Counted from the first letter of the stretch, positions 1 through 7,230 are shown. The stretch: 17,220 nt of DNA from CAZTHL01 sp964613585 (GCA_964613585.1 CAZTHL010000077.1:1-17220), one strand, 5' to 3'. The notes: a model not told the origin generated them from the letters alone. Numbers and translations: made by a program.

Positions 1-938
1 GAGAGCACACGAGCCGGGATCGGCACGCCCGCCTCGACCAGCTTGATCTCGACCTCGCCGCTATCACTGACCTCCGGACGGATGCCCTCGATGGTCGGCA
101 TCAGCAGGTGCAGCGACCGCTCGACCCCGTCGAACTGCAACGGCTCCAGCGTCTTCAGGGTGTTGAGGAAGGCCGCCAGATCCTCGCCCATCAGGCCGAT
201 ATGACGGACCTCCTTGACCGGGCTGGCGGCGCGCATTCGCTCGCGCGGCTCGAAGTAGAAGAACAGCCAATTCTCGAATTCCGTTCGCGCCGCGACCAGA
301 TGAGGGTAGTGCGGCGGATAGTGCGGCATCGACAGTATCGTGTGGTCCAGATACCGGTCGTAGTAGGTCGGGTGCGCTTGGCCTTCAAGGCGTAGATGGA
401 TGCGATCGCCCTGGCGCTCGATGAACGGCTTCCGCCGGCCGGTCGGGTCGCCATCCTCGTTCAGGGCGGCCAGGTACTCGTCCGTGACCCGCAGGATGCC
501 GGATCTGGGCAGCATCTCGATCTCGATGCGGTAGCGCAGCCGCCGCTCGCGCACCTGCGCGGACGTCTTGGCGGTGCCGTCCGCGACGGCAGCGTCGCTC
601 GGCCGGCGCATCTCGCGGATCTGTCGGTTGATCCCCTCGACGACCGCATCCGAGAGCTTGAGATCGGCCTCGATCGAGAAGCTCAGCCTCTCCTGCTCCA
701 GCAGGCCGCGGATTCCCCCCGCGCCGATGCTGAACGATTCGAGTGGCTTGCCGCGATAGGGCGGGACGAAGGCGTCCTTGACGCGACGGCTCGTCGCCAG
801 CCTGGACAGAAGCTGCAGGGCATCGAGGACGTTGCTCTTGCCCGCGCCATTCGGTCCGAACAGAACCGCGAGCGTCGGCAAATGCACCTTGACATCATCG
901 AAAGACTTGTAGCGCTTGATGTGGATCCGGGTCAGCAT
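1..938 (-). CDS. AAA family ATPase (AAA_21/RecF-SMC-like), C-terminus beyond window
   Basis: The reading frame opens with ATG at 938 and runs uninterrupted off the left edge, giving about 312 residues. The N-terminus (MLTRIHIKRYKSFDDV) and a Walker A motif GPNGAGKS at residues 28-35 are typical of the AAA_21/AAA_23 ATPases related to RecF, SMC and OLD proteins. After Walker A comes NVLDALQLLS, then a region rich in charged helices. The signature motif and Walker B are not seen and should lie beyond the edge. Proteins of this family are soluble ATPases, often paired with a nuclease or a DUF4276/TOPRIM partner in DNA maintenance or phage defence, but no partner is visible here. No strong ribosome site precedes the start. 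An 8-bp inverted repeat lies 22 bp upstream. The family call is firm; the function is unknown. Confidence 0.85.
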   Translation of the reverse strand, partial: MLTRIHIKRYKSFDDVKVHLPTLAVLFGPNGAGKSNVLDALQLLSRLATSRRVKDAFVPPYRGKPLESFSIGAGGIRGLLEQERLSFSIEADLKLSDAVVEGINRQIREMRRPSDAAVADGTAKTSAQVRERRLRYRIEIEMLPRSGILRVTDEYLAALNEDGDPTGRRKPFIERQGDRIHLRLEGQAHPTYYDRYLDHTILSMPHYPPHYPHLVAARTEFENWLFFYFEPRERMRAASPVKEVRHIGLMGEDLAAFLNTLKTLEPLQFDGVERSLHLLMPTIEGIRPEVSDSGEVEIKLVEAGVPIPARVL

Positions 939-959
939 GGCGGGTCCAAGGGCCGGCGG

Positions 960-977
960 GACGCGGCACGCCGCGTC
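960..977. promoter_or_regulatory. 8-bp dyad upstream of the AAA ATPase gene
   Basis: GACGCGGC at 960-967 and its exact reverse complement GCCGCGTC at 970-977 are separated by two bases. The dyad lies about 22 bp upstream of the ATPase start codon, in the 127-bp gap after the DUF1269 gene. It could be an operator or part of a terminator for the upstream gene; there is no T tract. In DNA this GC-rich, chance dyads are common. Confidence 0.25.
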
Positions 978-1065
978 GCCGATCATGCTGCCGCATTCTC
1001 GGTATCCGGAACATGCCGGAACGCCTGGGCCGGCCGGCGGCGCCGCCCGCCCGTCAGCCGGCCTG

Positions 1066-1629
1066 TCATCGTGACCGGGTCACCCGGCCCGAGACACGCC
1101 CACGCCGACCGGTCCGGCGGGTACCCGGCCCGCCTCCCGACACCTTCTCGAAGACCTCGCGCAGCGCCTCCTCGTTCTCCTTGTTGAGGGAGGTCTTGAG
1201 GATCGTGCCGCTGCCGGTGAAGTCGTGCAACCGCTCCAGCAGCTTGTCGCCGGTCACCTTGCGCGCCAGCACGAACAGGGCGGCCGTGCCGGGCTGCAGC
1301 GTCTCGCCGAGACGCTTCATGAACTGGTCGTCGATGCCGAGATCGGACAGCCGGCCGGACAGCGCCCCGGCACCGGCGCCGACGGCGAAGCCGAGCAGCG
1401 GATTGAGAAAGATGAGACCGATCAGCAGCCCCCAGAAGCCGCCGCTGGTGGCCCCGAGCGCGGTCAGGTTCTGCGCCTGGTGCAGCTTGGTCTTGCCCTT
1501 GTCGTCGCGCGTGACGACGACGGCGTCCTCCATGTCGATCAGATATTCCTTCTGCAGCGCGACCAGGCGCGCGCGCAGGTCGAACGCTTTGGAAGGGTCG
1601 TCGAAAGCAATCGCCACGAGGTTAGCCAT
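1066..1629 (-). CDS. DUF1269 domain membrane protein
   Basis: This 187-residue protein starts MANLVAIAFDDPSKAFDLRARL and matches the DUF1269 family: an N-terminal ferredoxin-like half containing DMEDAVVVTRDDKGKTKLHQ, then a glycine-rich hydrophobic stretch (about residues 59-91, including FWGLLIGLIFLNPLLGFAVG) resembling a glycine-zipper membrane segment. A second soluble half (FMKRLGETLQPGTAALFVLA) follows. Members are inner-membrane-associated proteins of unknown biochemical role, often near stress genes. The last 20 or so residues are arginine- and glycine-rich and look less conserved. The start is the ATG at 1629, since the conserved N-terminal strand begins there. It precedes the ATPase gene on the same strand by 127 bp, so co-transcription is possible but not shown. 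Confidence 0.85.
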   Translation of the reverse strand: MANLVAIAFDDPSKAFDLRARLVALQKEYLIDMEDAVVVTRDDKGKTKLHQAQNLTALGATSGGFWGLLIGLIFLNPLLGFAVGAGAGALSGRLSDLGIDDQFMKRLGETLQPGTAALFVLARKVTGDKLLERLHDFTGSGTILKTSLNKENEEALREVFEKVSGGGPGTRRTGRRGRVSGRVTRSR

Positions 1630-1945
1630 GCCCGCTCTTCGTGAGGCCCGCCCCGTTCACGCAGGACGGCTGCCGGTCGATGGATCCAGCTGACGAACGG
1701 CGCGACGGACCGCCTGTTCCAGGGCCGCGCGGGGGAGCCTGGCCGAACGATCGGCCCGGACCCATGGCGGCCTCAGCCGCCGGCCCGGGGCCTCGGGGCG
1801 AAGGGGTCACCCCCGGAGGGCCGATCCTGGCGGCACCTCGGCCGCGACGGCACCATCCGGCCCGCCGATGCGGAAGACCCGCACGGACGGGCCCGGCCGT
1901 CCGCCGACGACGGCAGCGACCCGGCCGGGACGACCGTCGTTCCGC
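1630..1945. other. Intergenic stretch without a gene
   Basis: These 316 very GC-rich bases separate two minus-strand genes. Frames through it lack coding character and carry proline/arginine-rich translations typical of non-coding high-GC DNA. The only structure I can support is the hairpin at 1884-1903. The promoter of the DUF1269 gene should lie toward 1630-1750, but I see no consensus hexamers. Confidence 0.6.
1884..1903 (-). terminator. Hairpin downstream of the surface-antigen-like gene
   Basis: CGGACGG (1884-1890) and CCGTCCG (1897-1903) form a perfect 7-bp stem with a 6-base loop, about 43 nt beyond the stop codon at 1946. No T tract follows, so intrinsic termination is plausible but unproven. 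Confidence 0.35.
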
Positions 1946-2323
1946 TCAGAACGCCAGCAGCCAGCGGCCGTCCTCGCCCTGGCACAGGGGCACCTCGTAG
2001 GGACGGCCCGGCCCTTTCGTGAACTCGTGGCGGATATGGCCGCAGCGCATCCCGTCCTGCTCGTAGGTGCCGATCAGCTCGACCACGCCGGCGCGGTCGG
2101 CCGTCTGCCACTCGCGGCGGGCACCCGGCTCGTACCGCTCCATGACCTCCCGCAGGGCGTCGCGCACAAGCTCCCGCTGCTCGGGCGTCAACGGCGCGGC
2201 ATCGCGGCCGAACGGCATGATCGTCTGCGCCTGTGTTCCCGGGGTCGCGAGGAGCAGCGCCGCCGCGACCAGCCCCGGCGCCACCACCGGAGCCCCGCCG
2301 AAAATTCCCCCGATACCCGCCAT
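1946..2323 (-). CDS. RT0821/Lpp0805-like surface protein, secreted
   Basis: This small 125-residue protein has an N-terminal hydrophobic segment (residues about 12-31, APGLVAAALLLATPGTQAQ) consistent with a signal peptide cleaved near TQA. A predicted helix (LTPEQRELVRDALREVMERY) follows. The C-terminal motif has Cys94 in MRCGHIRHEF, a Gly/Tyr turn, Cys114 in VPLCQGEDG and a final RWLL. This is the layout of the RT0821/Lpp0805 surface-protein family of alphaproteobacteria and Legionella, related to 17-kDa surface antigens; the two cysteines may form a disulfide in the periplasm. A GAGG ribosome site lies 6 nt before the ATG at 2323, which supports this start. It is divergent from the hydrolase at 2470. 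Its role is unknown; the family call rests on the C-terminal pattern. Confidence 0.7.
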   Translation of the reverse strand: MAGIGGIFGGAPVVAPGLVAAALLLATPGTQAQTIMPFGRDAAPLTPEQRELVRDALREVMERYEPGARREWQTADRAGVVELIGTYEQDGMRCGHIRHEFTKGPGRPYEVPLCQGEDGRWLLAF

Positions 2324-2469
2324 GTCCGCCTCTCTTCCCCGTTCTCGCGGCGAGGCCCGACCCGACGCCGGCTCGCCTCGGTTCGCCGGCCAGTCCTTAC
2401 GCCGCCCTCGTGGCGCCAGGCAAGCGCGCCCTGGCCGCGCCGCGCGGCGCGCCTATCTTCGACGCCGTC
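2324..2469. promoter_or_regulatory. Divergent promoter region
   Basis: The 146 bp between the divergent starts at 2323 (minus) and 2470 (plus) must hold the promoter of the surface protein and probably that of the membrane hydrolase. No convincing sigma-70 hexamers are visible. The plus-strand start lacks a Shine-Dalgarno sequence and is preceded by a GC palindromic tract. Confidence 0.4.
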
Positions 2470-4125
2470 ATGACCGCCCGCGACCACAGTCTCGACGCCC
2501 CACCCGCCCGCCGGCCGAACGCCGCCGAGCGGCCGCGATGGCGCGCGCGCGCCCTGCCGCTGATCCTCGGCGCGCTCGCCGGGATCGCCTTCGCGCTCGT
2601 GCTCTGGCGGCTGTCCAGCCCGTTCCTGGAGGTCGCGGTCACCCGGGCCGAGCTGGGCGAGACCCCGGTCACCGTGTACCGCCCGGCCGACCCGGCCGCC
2701 CTGCCCGCCCCGGCGGTGGTGATCGGCCACGGCTTTGCCGGCTCACAGCAGCTGATGGAGCCGTTCGCCCTGACCTTGGCGCAGAGCGGCTACGTGGCGG
2801 TGACTTTCGACTTCCTCGGCCATGGCCGCAATCCCGTGCCGATGCGCGGCGACGTGACCGACCCCGGCAGCATCACGCCGGCGCTGCTGGCGGAGCTGGG
2901 CCGGGTCGTCGACCATGCCCGGAGCCTGGCCGCCACCGACGGGCGCCTCGCCCTGCTCGGCCATTCCATGGCCTCCGACATCGTCGTCCGCTACGCCCAG
3001 GCGCACCCCGAGCAGGTCGACGCCACCGTCGCCGTGTCCATGTACGCACCAACCATCGAGGCGGACAGCCCGGTCAACCTGCTGATGCTGGTCGGCGCCT
3101 GGGAGCCGGCGCTGAAGCGGGAGGCGGTCCGCGTGCTCGGCCAGGTGACCGAGCAGCAGCCGCCCCAGCCCGGGGTGACCTACGGCAGCCTCGCGGACGA
3201 CTCGGCGCGGCGCCTGGCGGTGGCGCCCCGGGTCGGCCATATCGGCGTGCTGTACAGCCCGGAGAGCCAGGAGGAGGCGCTGCGCTGGCTGAGCGCCGCC
3301 TTCGACCGTCCGGACCAGGGCGAGCTGCACGTGCGCGGGCCCTGGCTTCTCCTGCTGTTCCTGGGCATTGTCATTTTCGCCCGCGCGGCCGCGCCGCTGC
3401 TGCCGGCGGTCGCCGACCGGCCGCGCGGCGCGGGGCTGACCTGGCGCCGGCTGCTGCCGATCGCCCTGGCGCCGGCGCTGCTCACCCCCGTGATCCTGCG
3501 CTTCGTGCCGACGGATGTTCTGCCGGTGCTGATCGGCGACTATCTGGCGGCGCATTTCGCCCTGTACGGGCTGATCACCGCCGCCGGCCTGTGGCTGGAC
3601 CGCCGCCACGCCCCGGTGGCCGACCTGGCGGCCACGGTCGCCGGCCCGGCCGGTCAGGCCCGCCGGGCGTTCGGGCCGGGCGTGTCGGTGCCGCGGCTCG
3701 TTGCGGCGGCGGCGCTGGTGGCCCTGTACGTCATCCTCGTCTTCGGGCTCGGGATCGACCGCCTCGTCACCTCGTTTACGCCGGTCGGCGACCGTTGGTG
3801 GCTGATCCTGGTGGTGCTCGCCGGCACGCTGCCGTTCTTCCTGGCCGACGAGTGGCTGACCCGCGGCCCCGGCGCGCCGCGCGGCGGCTACGCGGCGACC
3901 AAGCTGCTGTTCGCCCTGTCCCTGGCGCTGGCCGTGGCCATGGACCTGGAGCGGCTGTTCTTCCTGATCATCATCGTCCCGGTGATCCTGGTATTCTTTC
4001 TCGTGTTCGGCCTGCTGAGCCGCTGGACCTACCGCTTCACCGGCCACCCCCTGGCTGGCGGCCTCGGCATCGCCGTCGCCTTCGCCTGGTCGATCGCCGT
4101 CACCTTCCCCCTGGCGCAAGGGTAG
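2470..4125 (+). CDS. Alpha/beta hydrolase fused to C-terminal polytopic membrane domain
   Basis: This 551-residue protein has three parts. A signal-anchor helix (about residues 29-46, LPLILGALAGIAFALVLW) is followed by an alpha/beta-hydrolase domain to about residue 285. That domain has an oxyanion-type HGFA (87-90), the turn FDFLGHGRN, the nucleophile elbow GHSMA with Ser166, and a likely catalytic His257 in RVGHIG. From residue 290 to the end there are about seven to eight hydrophobic segments, including LLLLFLGIVIFA and FFLIIIVPVILVFFLVFGLL. The hydrolase half resembles dienelactone-hydrolase-type esterases and should face the periplasm if the anchor orients it so; its substrate is unknown. 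I chose the ATG at 2470, just before the basic-then-hydrophobic segment. The same frame is open 79 codons further upstream, but that stretch is proline/arginine-rich and overlaps the divergent gene. No ribosome site is evident. Confidence 0.8.
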   Translation: MTARDHSLDAPPARRPNAAERPRWRARALPLILGALAGIAFALVLWRLSSPFLEVAVTRAELGETPVTVYRPADPAALPAPAVVIGHGFAGSQQLMEPFALTLAQSGYVAVTFDFLGHGRNPVPMRGDVTDPGSITPALLAELGRVVDHARSLAATDGRLALLGHSMASDIVVRYAQAHPEQVDATVAVSMYAPTIEADSPVNLLMLVGAWEPALKREAVRVLGQVTEQQPPQPGVTYGSLADDSARRLAVAPRVGHIGVLYSPESQEEALRWLSAAFDRPDQGELHVRGPWLLLLFLGIVIFARAAAPLLPAVADRPRGAGLTWRRLLPIALAPALLTPVILRFVPTDVLPVLIGDYLAAHFALYGLITAAGLWLDRRHAPVADLAATVAGPAGQARRAFGPGVSVPRLVAAAALVALYVILVFGLGIDRLVTSFTPVGDRWWLILVVLAGTLPFFLADEWLTRGPGAPRGGYAATKLLFALSLALAVAMDLERLFFLIIIVPVILVFFLVFGLLSRWTYRFTGHPLAGGLGIAVAFAWSIAVTFPLAQG

Positions 4126-4154
4126 CGCGAAGGGGCGCAGGGGTAGCGCGAAGG
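4113..4154. repeat. 21-bp tandem duplication over the hydrolase stop codon
   Basis: Two adjacent 21-bp copies (4113-4133 and 4134-4154) differ at one base. The first contains the last codons and TAG stop of the membrane hydrolase; the second repeats the stop-containing sequence just after it. Confidence 0.85.
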
Positions 4155-4215
4155 AGTGTGGCCCGAGGGATCAATCGGAACGGCTTGTGACGATGTCCAC
4201 AGCAGCGGCGTCCCG

Positions 4216-4239
4216 CCCATGGCACGGCCCATGGCACGA
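4216..4239. repeat. 12-bp tandem duplication
   Basis: Two adjacent copies of a 12-mer beginning CCCATGGCACG (4216-4227, 4228-4239) differ only at the last base. No function is evident; it is another local duplication in the same intergenic region. Confidence 0.7.
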
Positions 4240-4283
4240 TCGACCCGAGCCAAGCGGCCGAGCGCCGGCCATCCATCCTATAT

Positions 4284-4433
4284 GAAGCCGTCACATCACA
4301 GCGCTATCAACGCTTGGCCTCGCTGAGCACATCGAAGACTTGCAGCGAGGTCGACGCCGACCGGTACGCCAGCATCGAGGAGATCGAGAGGATGATCGAG
4401 GAGGCGCGGTACGAGACCCAGGCCGGCCTGTGA
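4284..4433 (+). pseudogene. Coding-like gene tail, remnant
   Basis: One frame is open from 4191 to a TGA at 4431-4433 but has no ATG, GTG or TTG start that I can support. Its last 28 codons (VDADRYASIEEIERMIEEAR and following) use G or C at nearly every third position and predict an acidic amphipathic helix, as a real gene would. Upstream, around 4325-4345, a shifted frame reads AEHIEDLQR, so a frameshift near 4347 would join two sensible pieces. I do not recognise the family. It is probably the 3' end of a decayed gene, but a chance open frame cannot be excluded. Confidence 0.3.
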
Positions 4434-4676
4434 GCCTGAAGCCCGCTGGCCGTCGAGGGAGCCGCTGGCTTGCCTCAAGGCCGACGGTGTGTGCACACGG
4501 CTCAGGAGGAGCCACCGCAGGAGCATGGCGGTGAGAACGAGAGGCCTTGCTCGGACCCGCCCTTTTCGAGTCCCTGCTTTCGTCATGGGGGTCGTCTGGG
4601 AACGCACGGCCACCCGGGCGGTTTGCTACGCGGTCGTTGCCACCCGTCATCCCGCAGCCGTTTCGGATCTCCAGCC

Positions 4677-5666
4677 ATGCTCGAGGCCTATGCCGTGGCC
4701 GAGGGCCTGCTCAGGCCGCTGCCCATCCGGGAGCCGGAGGCCCGGCCGGCGCTCGACGAGGCTGTGTGGATTGATCTCTGCGATCCGAGCGAGGCAGAGG
4801 AGGCGACGGTCGAGAGGGCGCTCGGCATCGACGTGCCGACCCGCGAGGAGATGGAGGAGATCGAGCCGACCAGCCGGCTCTACCGCGTCGGCGACGCCCT
4901 GTTCATGACCGGCAGCGCCCTGCACGCCCCCGAGGCGCCGGGCGGGCCCGCACCGCGCATCGAGCCCCTGACCTTCGTGCTGACCGGCGGCCGCCTGGTG
5001 ACGGTGCGCTACCAGCGGCTGCGCGCGGTTGCCGCCTTCGCCGACCACGCCGCCGCCAAGGCGACGCTGCTGCCCGGCGGTGCCGGCGTCATGATCGGAC
5101 TGCTCGAGGCGCTGGTCGACCGGCTGGCCGACGTGCTCGAGCTTGCCGGCGGCGACGTCGACGCCCTGTCGCAACGCGTCATCGACGAGGGCCAGAACCG
5201 GCGGCCCGGGCGGCGCGACCTGGGCGACGCGCTGGCCCGGGTCGGCCGCGACGGCTACCTCGCCTCGAAGGCGCGGGAGAGCCTGATCTCGCTCGGCCGC
5301 CTCGTCGCCTATACCGCGCAGGACAGCCGGGTGACCGAGATCCACGGGTTGCCCCAGCGCCTCAAGCTGCTGCGCCGGGACATCGATCAGCTGACCGACC
5401 ATTCCGCCTTCCTGGCCGACCGCGTCACCTTCGTGCTCGACGCCACCCTCGGCCTGATCGACATTGAGCAGAACGCCATCATCAAGATCTTCTCGGTGAT
5501 GGCGGTGATCTTCCTGCCGCCGACCCTGGTCGCCAGCATCTACGGCATGAACTTCGATCACATGCCGGAGCTCGACTGGGTGTTCGGCTACCCGGTGGCG
5601 ATCCTGCTGATGGTGCTGTTCGCCGTCGGCCCCTACCTGTTCTTCAAGCACCGCGGCTGGCTCTGA
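4677..5666 (+). CDS. corA: CorA family magnesium/cobalt transporter
   Basis: This 329-residue CorA/Mrs2/Alr1-family protein is an inner-membrane pentameric channel for Mg2+, and in some members Co2+ or Ni2+. The long cytoplasmic N-terminal domain carries the typical opening (WIDLCDPSEAEE) and the charged stalk helices. The last 60 residues hold two transmembrane helices: FSVMAVIFLPPTLVASIY, then the signature GMN at residues 290-292 followed by the usual MPEL loop, and PVAILLMVLFAVGPYLFF. The C-terminus is short and basic (KHRGWL), as expected for the cytoplasmic end. Length and motif order are normal. I use the ATG at 4677; the frame is open 69 codons upstream but that part has no CorA-like content. 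No clear ribosome site is present. It converges on the SurE gene. Confidence 0.93.
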   Translation: MLEAYAVAEGLLRPLPIREPEARPALDEAVWIDLCDPSEAEEATVERALGIDVPTREEMEEIEPTSRLYRVGDALFMTGSALHAPEAPGGPAPRIEPLTFVLTGGRLVTVRYQRLRAVAAFADHAAAKATLLPGGAGVMIGLLEALVDRLADVLELAGGDVDALSQRVIDEGQNRRPGRRDLGDALARVGRDGYLASKARESLISLGRLVAYTAQDSRVTEIHGLPQRLKLLRRDIDQLTDHSAFLADRVTFVLDATLGLIDIEQNAIIKIFSVMAVIFLPPTLVASIYGMNFDHMPELDWVFGYPVAILLMVLFAVGPYLFFKHRGWL

Positions 5667-5714
5667 TGCCGCCGAGACAACGAGACGACGGGATGACCCT
5701 TCGGCTCGGCCGGG

Positions 5715-5750
5715 GGCGCGCCCGCCGACCCCGCGCCGCCCGGGCGCGCC
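5715..5750 (+). terminator. Hairpin downstream of corA
   Basis: GGCGCGCCCG (5715-5724) and its exact reverse complement (5741-5750) form a 10-bp stem around a 16-base loop, starting 49 nt after the corA stop. No T tract is present. Each arm also contains the palindrome GGCGCGCC. Confidence 0.45.
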
Positions 5751-5795
5751 ATTGCTGCCCAGGGACGGACATCGTCGGCTCGCCGGCATGAGACT

Positions 5796-5833
5796 GCGGG
5801 GGCGGGGCGGGAGCGGCGTCCTGCCGCCCCCGC
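5796..5833. terminator. Strong hairpin between convergent corA and SurE genes
   Basis: GCGGGGGCGG (5796-5805) pairs perfectly with CCGCCCCCGC (5824-5833). After a 2-base bulge, five further pairs (5808-5812 with 5819-5823, one of them G-T) close a 6-base loop. It begins 13 bp beyond the SurE-gene stop at 5847 and lies between convergent genes, so it may terminate transcription from both sides. No T tract follows on either strand. Confidence 0.55.
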
Positions 5834-5846
5834 GACCACCTTGGGA

Positions 5847-7074
5847 TCAGGCGATGAGCGTCGACTCGCTGTCGAGCAGCAACTCGCCGATCGGTGTTGC
5901 CGGGTCGATCGGGATCGCAGGCTCCGGCAGCGGCTCGGCCCCGGGACCCTCGATCTCCATCACCGGCTCCTCGGCCGCCGGCTCGTCGCCCACCATCTCG
6001 CCGATCAGCGGCTCGTCCTCGACCAGGGGATCCTCCGGCACCGGCGCCTCGTCGGCCGGGTCCTCGGCCACCGGATCCNNNNNNNNNNNNNNNNNNNNNN
6101 NNNNNNNNNNNNNNNNNNNNNNNNNNNNNNNNNNNNNNNNNNNNNNNNNNNNNNNNNNNNNNNNNNNNNNNNNNNNNNTCGCGCACCGCCTCGATGCCCT
6201 CGGCGCCGAAGCCGTCGTCGTTGGTCAGCAGGATGTCGAGGGCGACATCCGAATCCTGCTCGGCGTCGAGCACGCCGTCGAGCCGCTGCTCGAGCGTCAG
6301 CCGGTCGGCCTCCGAGGAGAACCAGTTACCGTCGATCGCCGAGACGGTGATGAAGTCGAGGATGAACTGGGCGCCCTCGGAGATCGCGTTGCCGGTCGAG
6401 GTCTCCGCCGGGAAGAAGTCAGACTCGAAGGTCGGCGGCTCGTCGGCGATCTGCGAGATCGGGAAGAAGGCGCTCGCCTCCTCGTCGATCACGGTCATGG
6501 CGACCCCGGTCGGGTCGACCGTGGCCGGCACGTTGACGTTGAGGCCGATGCCCTCCGGCAGCAGCGGCGCGCCCTCGGCCCGCTGCGCCTCGAGCATCGC
6601 CAGCAGGTCGATGACGAAGTCGCCGGCCGTCTCGAAGCCGGGATCGCCGAGCTCGTCCGCGTCGGCCGACACCGCAATCGCCGGCAGCCCCTCGAACAGG
6701 GCGGCGACGGCGCCGTTGACCGTGCCGGAGATGTTCGGGCTCGGGCCGATGTTCTCGCCGGAGTTGGTGCCGGACAGGACGACGTCGATCTCCTCGTCCG
6801 GGAAGAGCAGGCCACGCTCGGCCATTTCCAGCCCGGTCAGGACCGAGGTCACCGTCGTCGCGTCGACGAGGAAGTTGCCGGGCGCGAACTCCTCGACGGT
6901 GAACGAGCTGGTCAAGGCCTCGAGCCCGCCGAGCGTGCTGCCCTGGGCGCTCTGCTCGTCCTTGGGCGCGACGATCTGGACATTGTGGCCGGCATCCACC
7001 AGCGTCTCGAACAGCGAGGTGATGCCGGGGGCGTCGAAGCTGTCGTCGTTGGTGAGCAGGATATTGAGTGCCAT
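5847..7074 (-). CDS. Tandem-SurE nucleotidase-like protein with acidic tail (spans assembly gap)
   Basis: The SurE family are metal-dependent 5'/3'-nucleotidases and acid phosphatases. From the ATG at 7074 a full SurE domain (about residues 1-250) shows LLTNDD with metal-binding Asp10-Asp11, Ser42 in DEQSAQG, SGTNSGENIG with Asn104, FEGLPAIAVS and LNVNVP. At residue 277 a second domain begins (VALDILLTNDDGFGAEGIEAVR), clearly similar to the first start, and is cut by the 100-N gap. Beyond the gap, a frame ending in TGA at 5847 encodes about 76 residues rich in Glu, Asp and Pro (EDPLVEDEPLIGEMV), ending DSESTLIA. I join these as one gene because no other stop or start lies on either side; frame across the gap cannot be checked. 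A GGAG site lies 8 nt before the ATG. Ordinary SurE is about 250 residues with one domain, so this is an atypical member and not the housekeeping surE. No signal peptide is seen. Confidence 0.75.
6079..6178. other. Assembly gap (100 N) inside the SurE-like gene
   Basis: Exactly 100 N separate the second SurE domain from the acidic tail, so the true length is unknown. Unlike gap 2, the two flanks do not repeat each other. The gap falls just inside a duplicated domain, the kind of repeat that breaks short-read assemblies. Confidence 0.95.
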
Positions 7075-7230
7075 TGTTTTTCTCCACTGCCGGATCGAAG
7101 AGCTCGGCGCATCCTGCGTTATTGATGGTCCCGAGTATTTGGCGTTAACGATGTTATTCTTGAAATGATGACAGCACCATGAAGCCATGGTCATGATAAT
7201 AAGAACGATTTGCAACCGCTAAGTTGCGAT
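7075..7230 (-). promoter_or_regulatory. AT-rich leader/promoter region of the SurE-like gene
   Basis: The roughly 150 bp upstream of the start at 7074 are markedly AT-rich compared with the window (for example TTATTATCATGA on the minus strand and TTGCAA nearby). A short inverted repeat GCAAC-N6-GTTGC lies at about 7212-7227. No -35/-10 pair with proper spacing stands out. This is the likely promoter, inferred from composition and position. Confidence 0.4.

Larger units (their letters stand above)
4126..4676. other. Intergenic region with small duplications and a gene remnant
   Basis: This 551-bp stretch between the membrane hydrolase and corA has no intact gene. It holds the second copy of the 21-bp duplication, a 12-bp tandem duplication, and a short coding-like tail ending at 4433. 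Two purine-rich GGAG-type sites near 4505-4525 precede ATGs, but the frames they open run out of phase into corA and look spurious. The corA promoter should lie here; I cannot identify it. Confidence 0.6.

Noticed and set aside
2743..4119. A 458-codon minus-strand frame opposite the membrane hydrolase
   Set aside because: It is a Gln/Arg/Gly/His-rich antisense shadow; the plus strand has catalytic motifs and membrane helices.
4489..4908. A plus-strand frame after GGAGGAG and GGAG sites near 4505-4525
   Set aside because: It runs out of phase into corA and turns into Arg/Pro/Ser-rich sequence; corA motifs define the real frame.
5911..6178. Plus-strand Ser/Gly-rich frames over the SurE tail and gap
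   Set aside because: They are antisense shadows of the acidic minus-strand tail, and continuity across the N run is an artefact of the arbitrary gap length.
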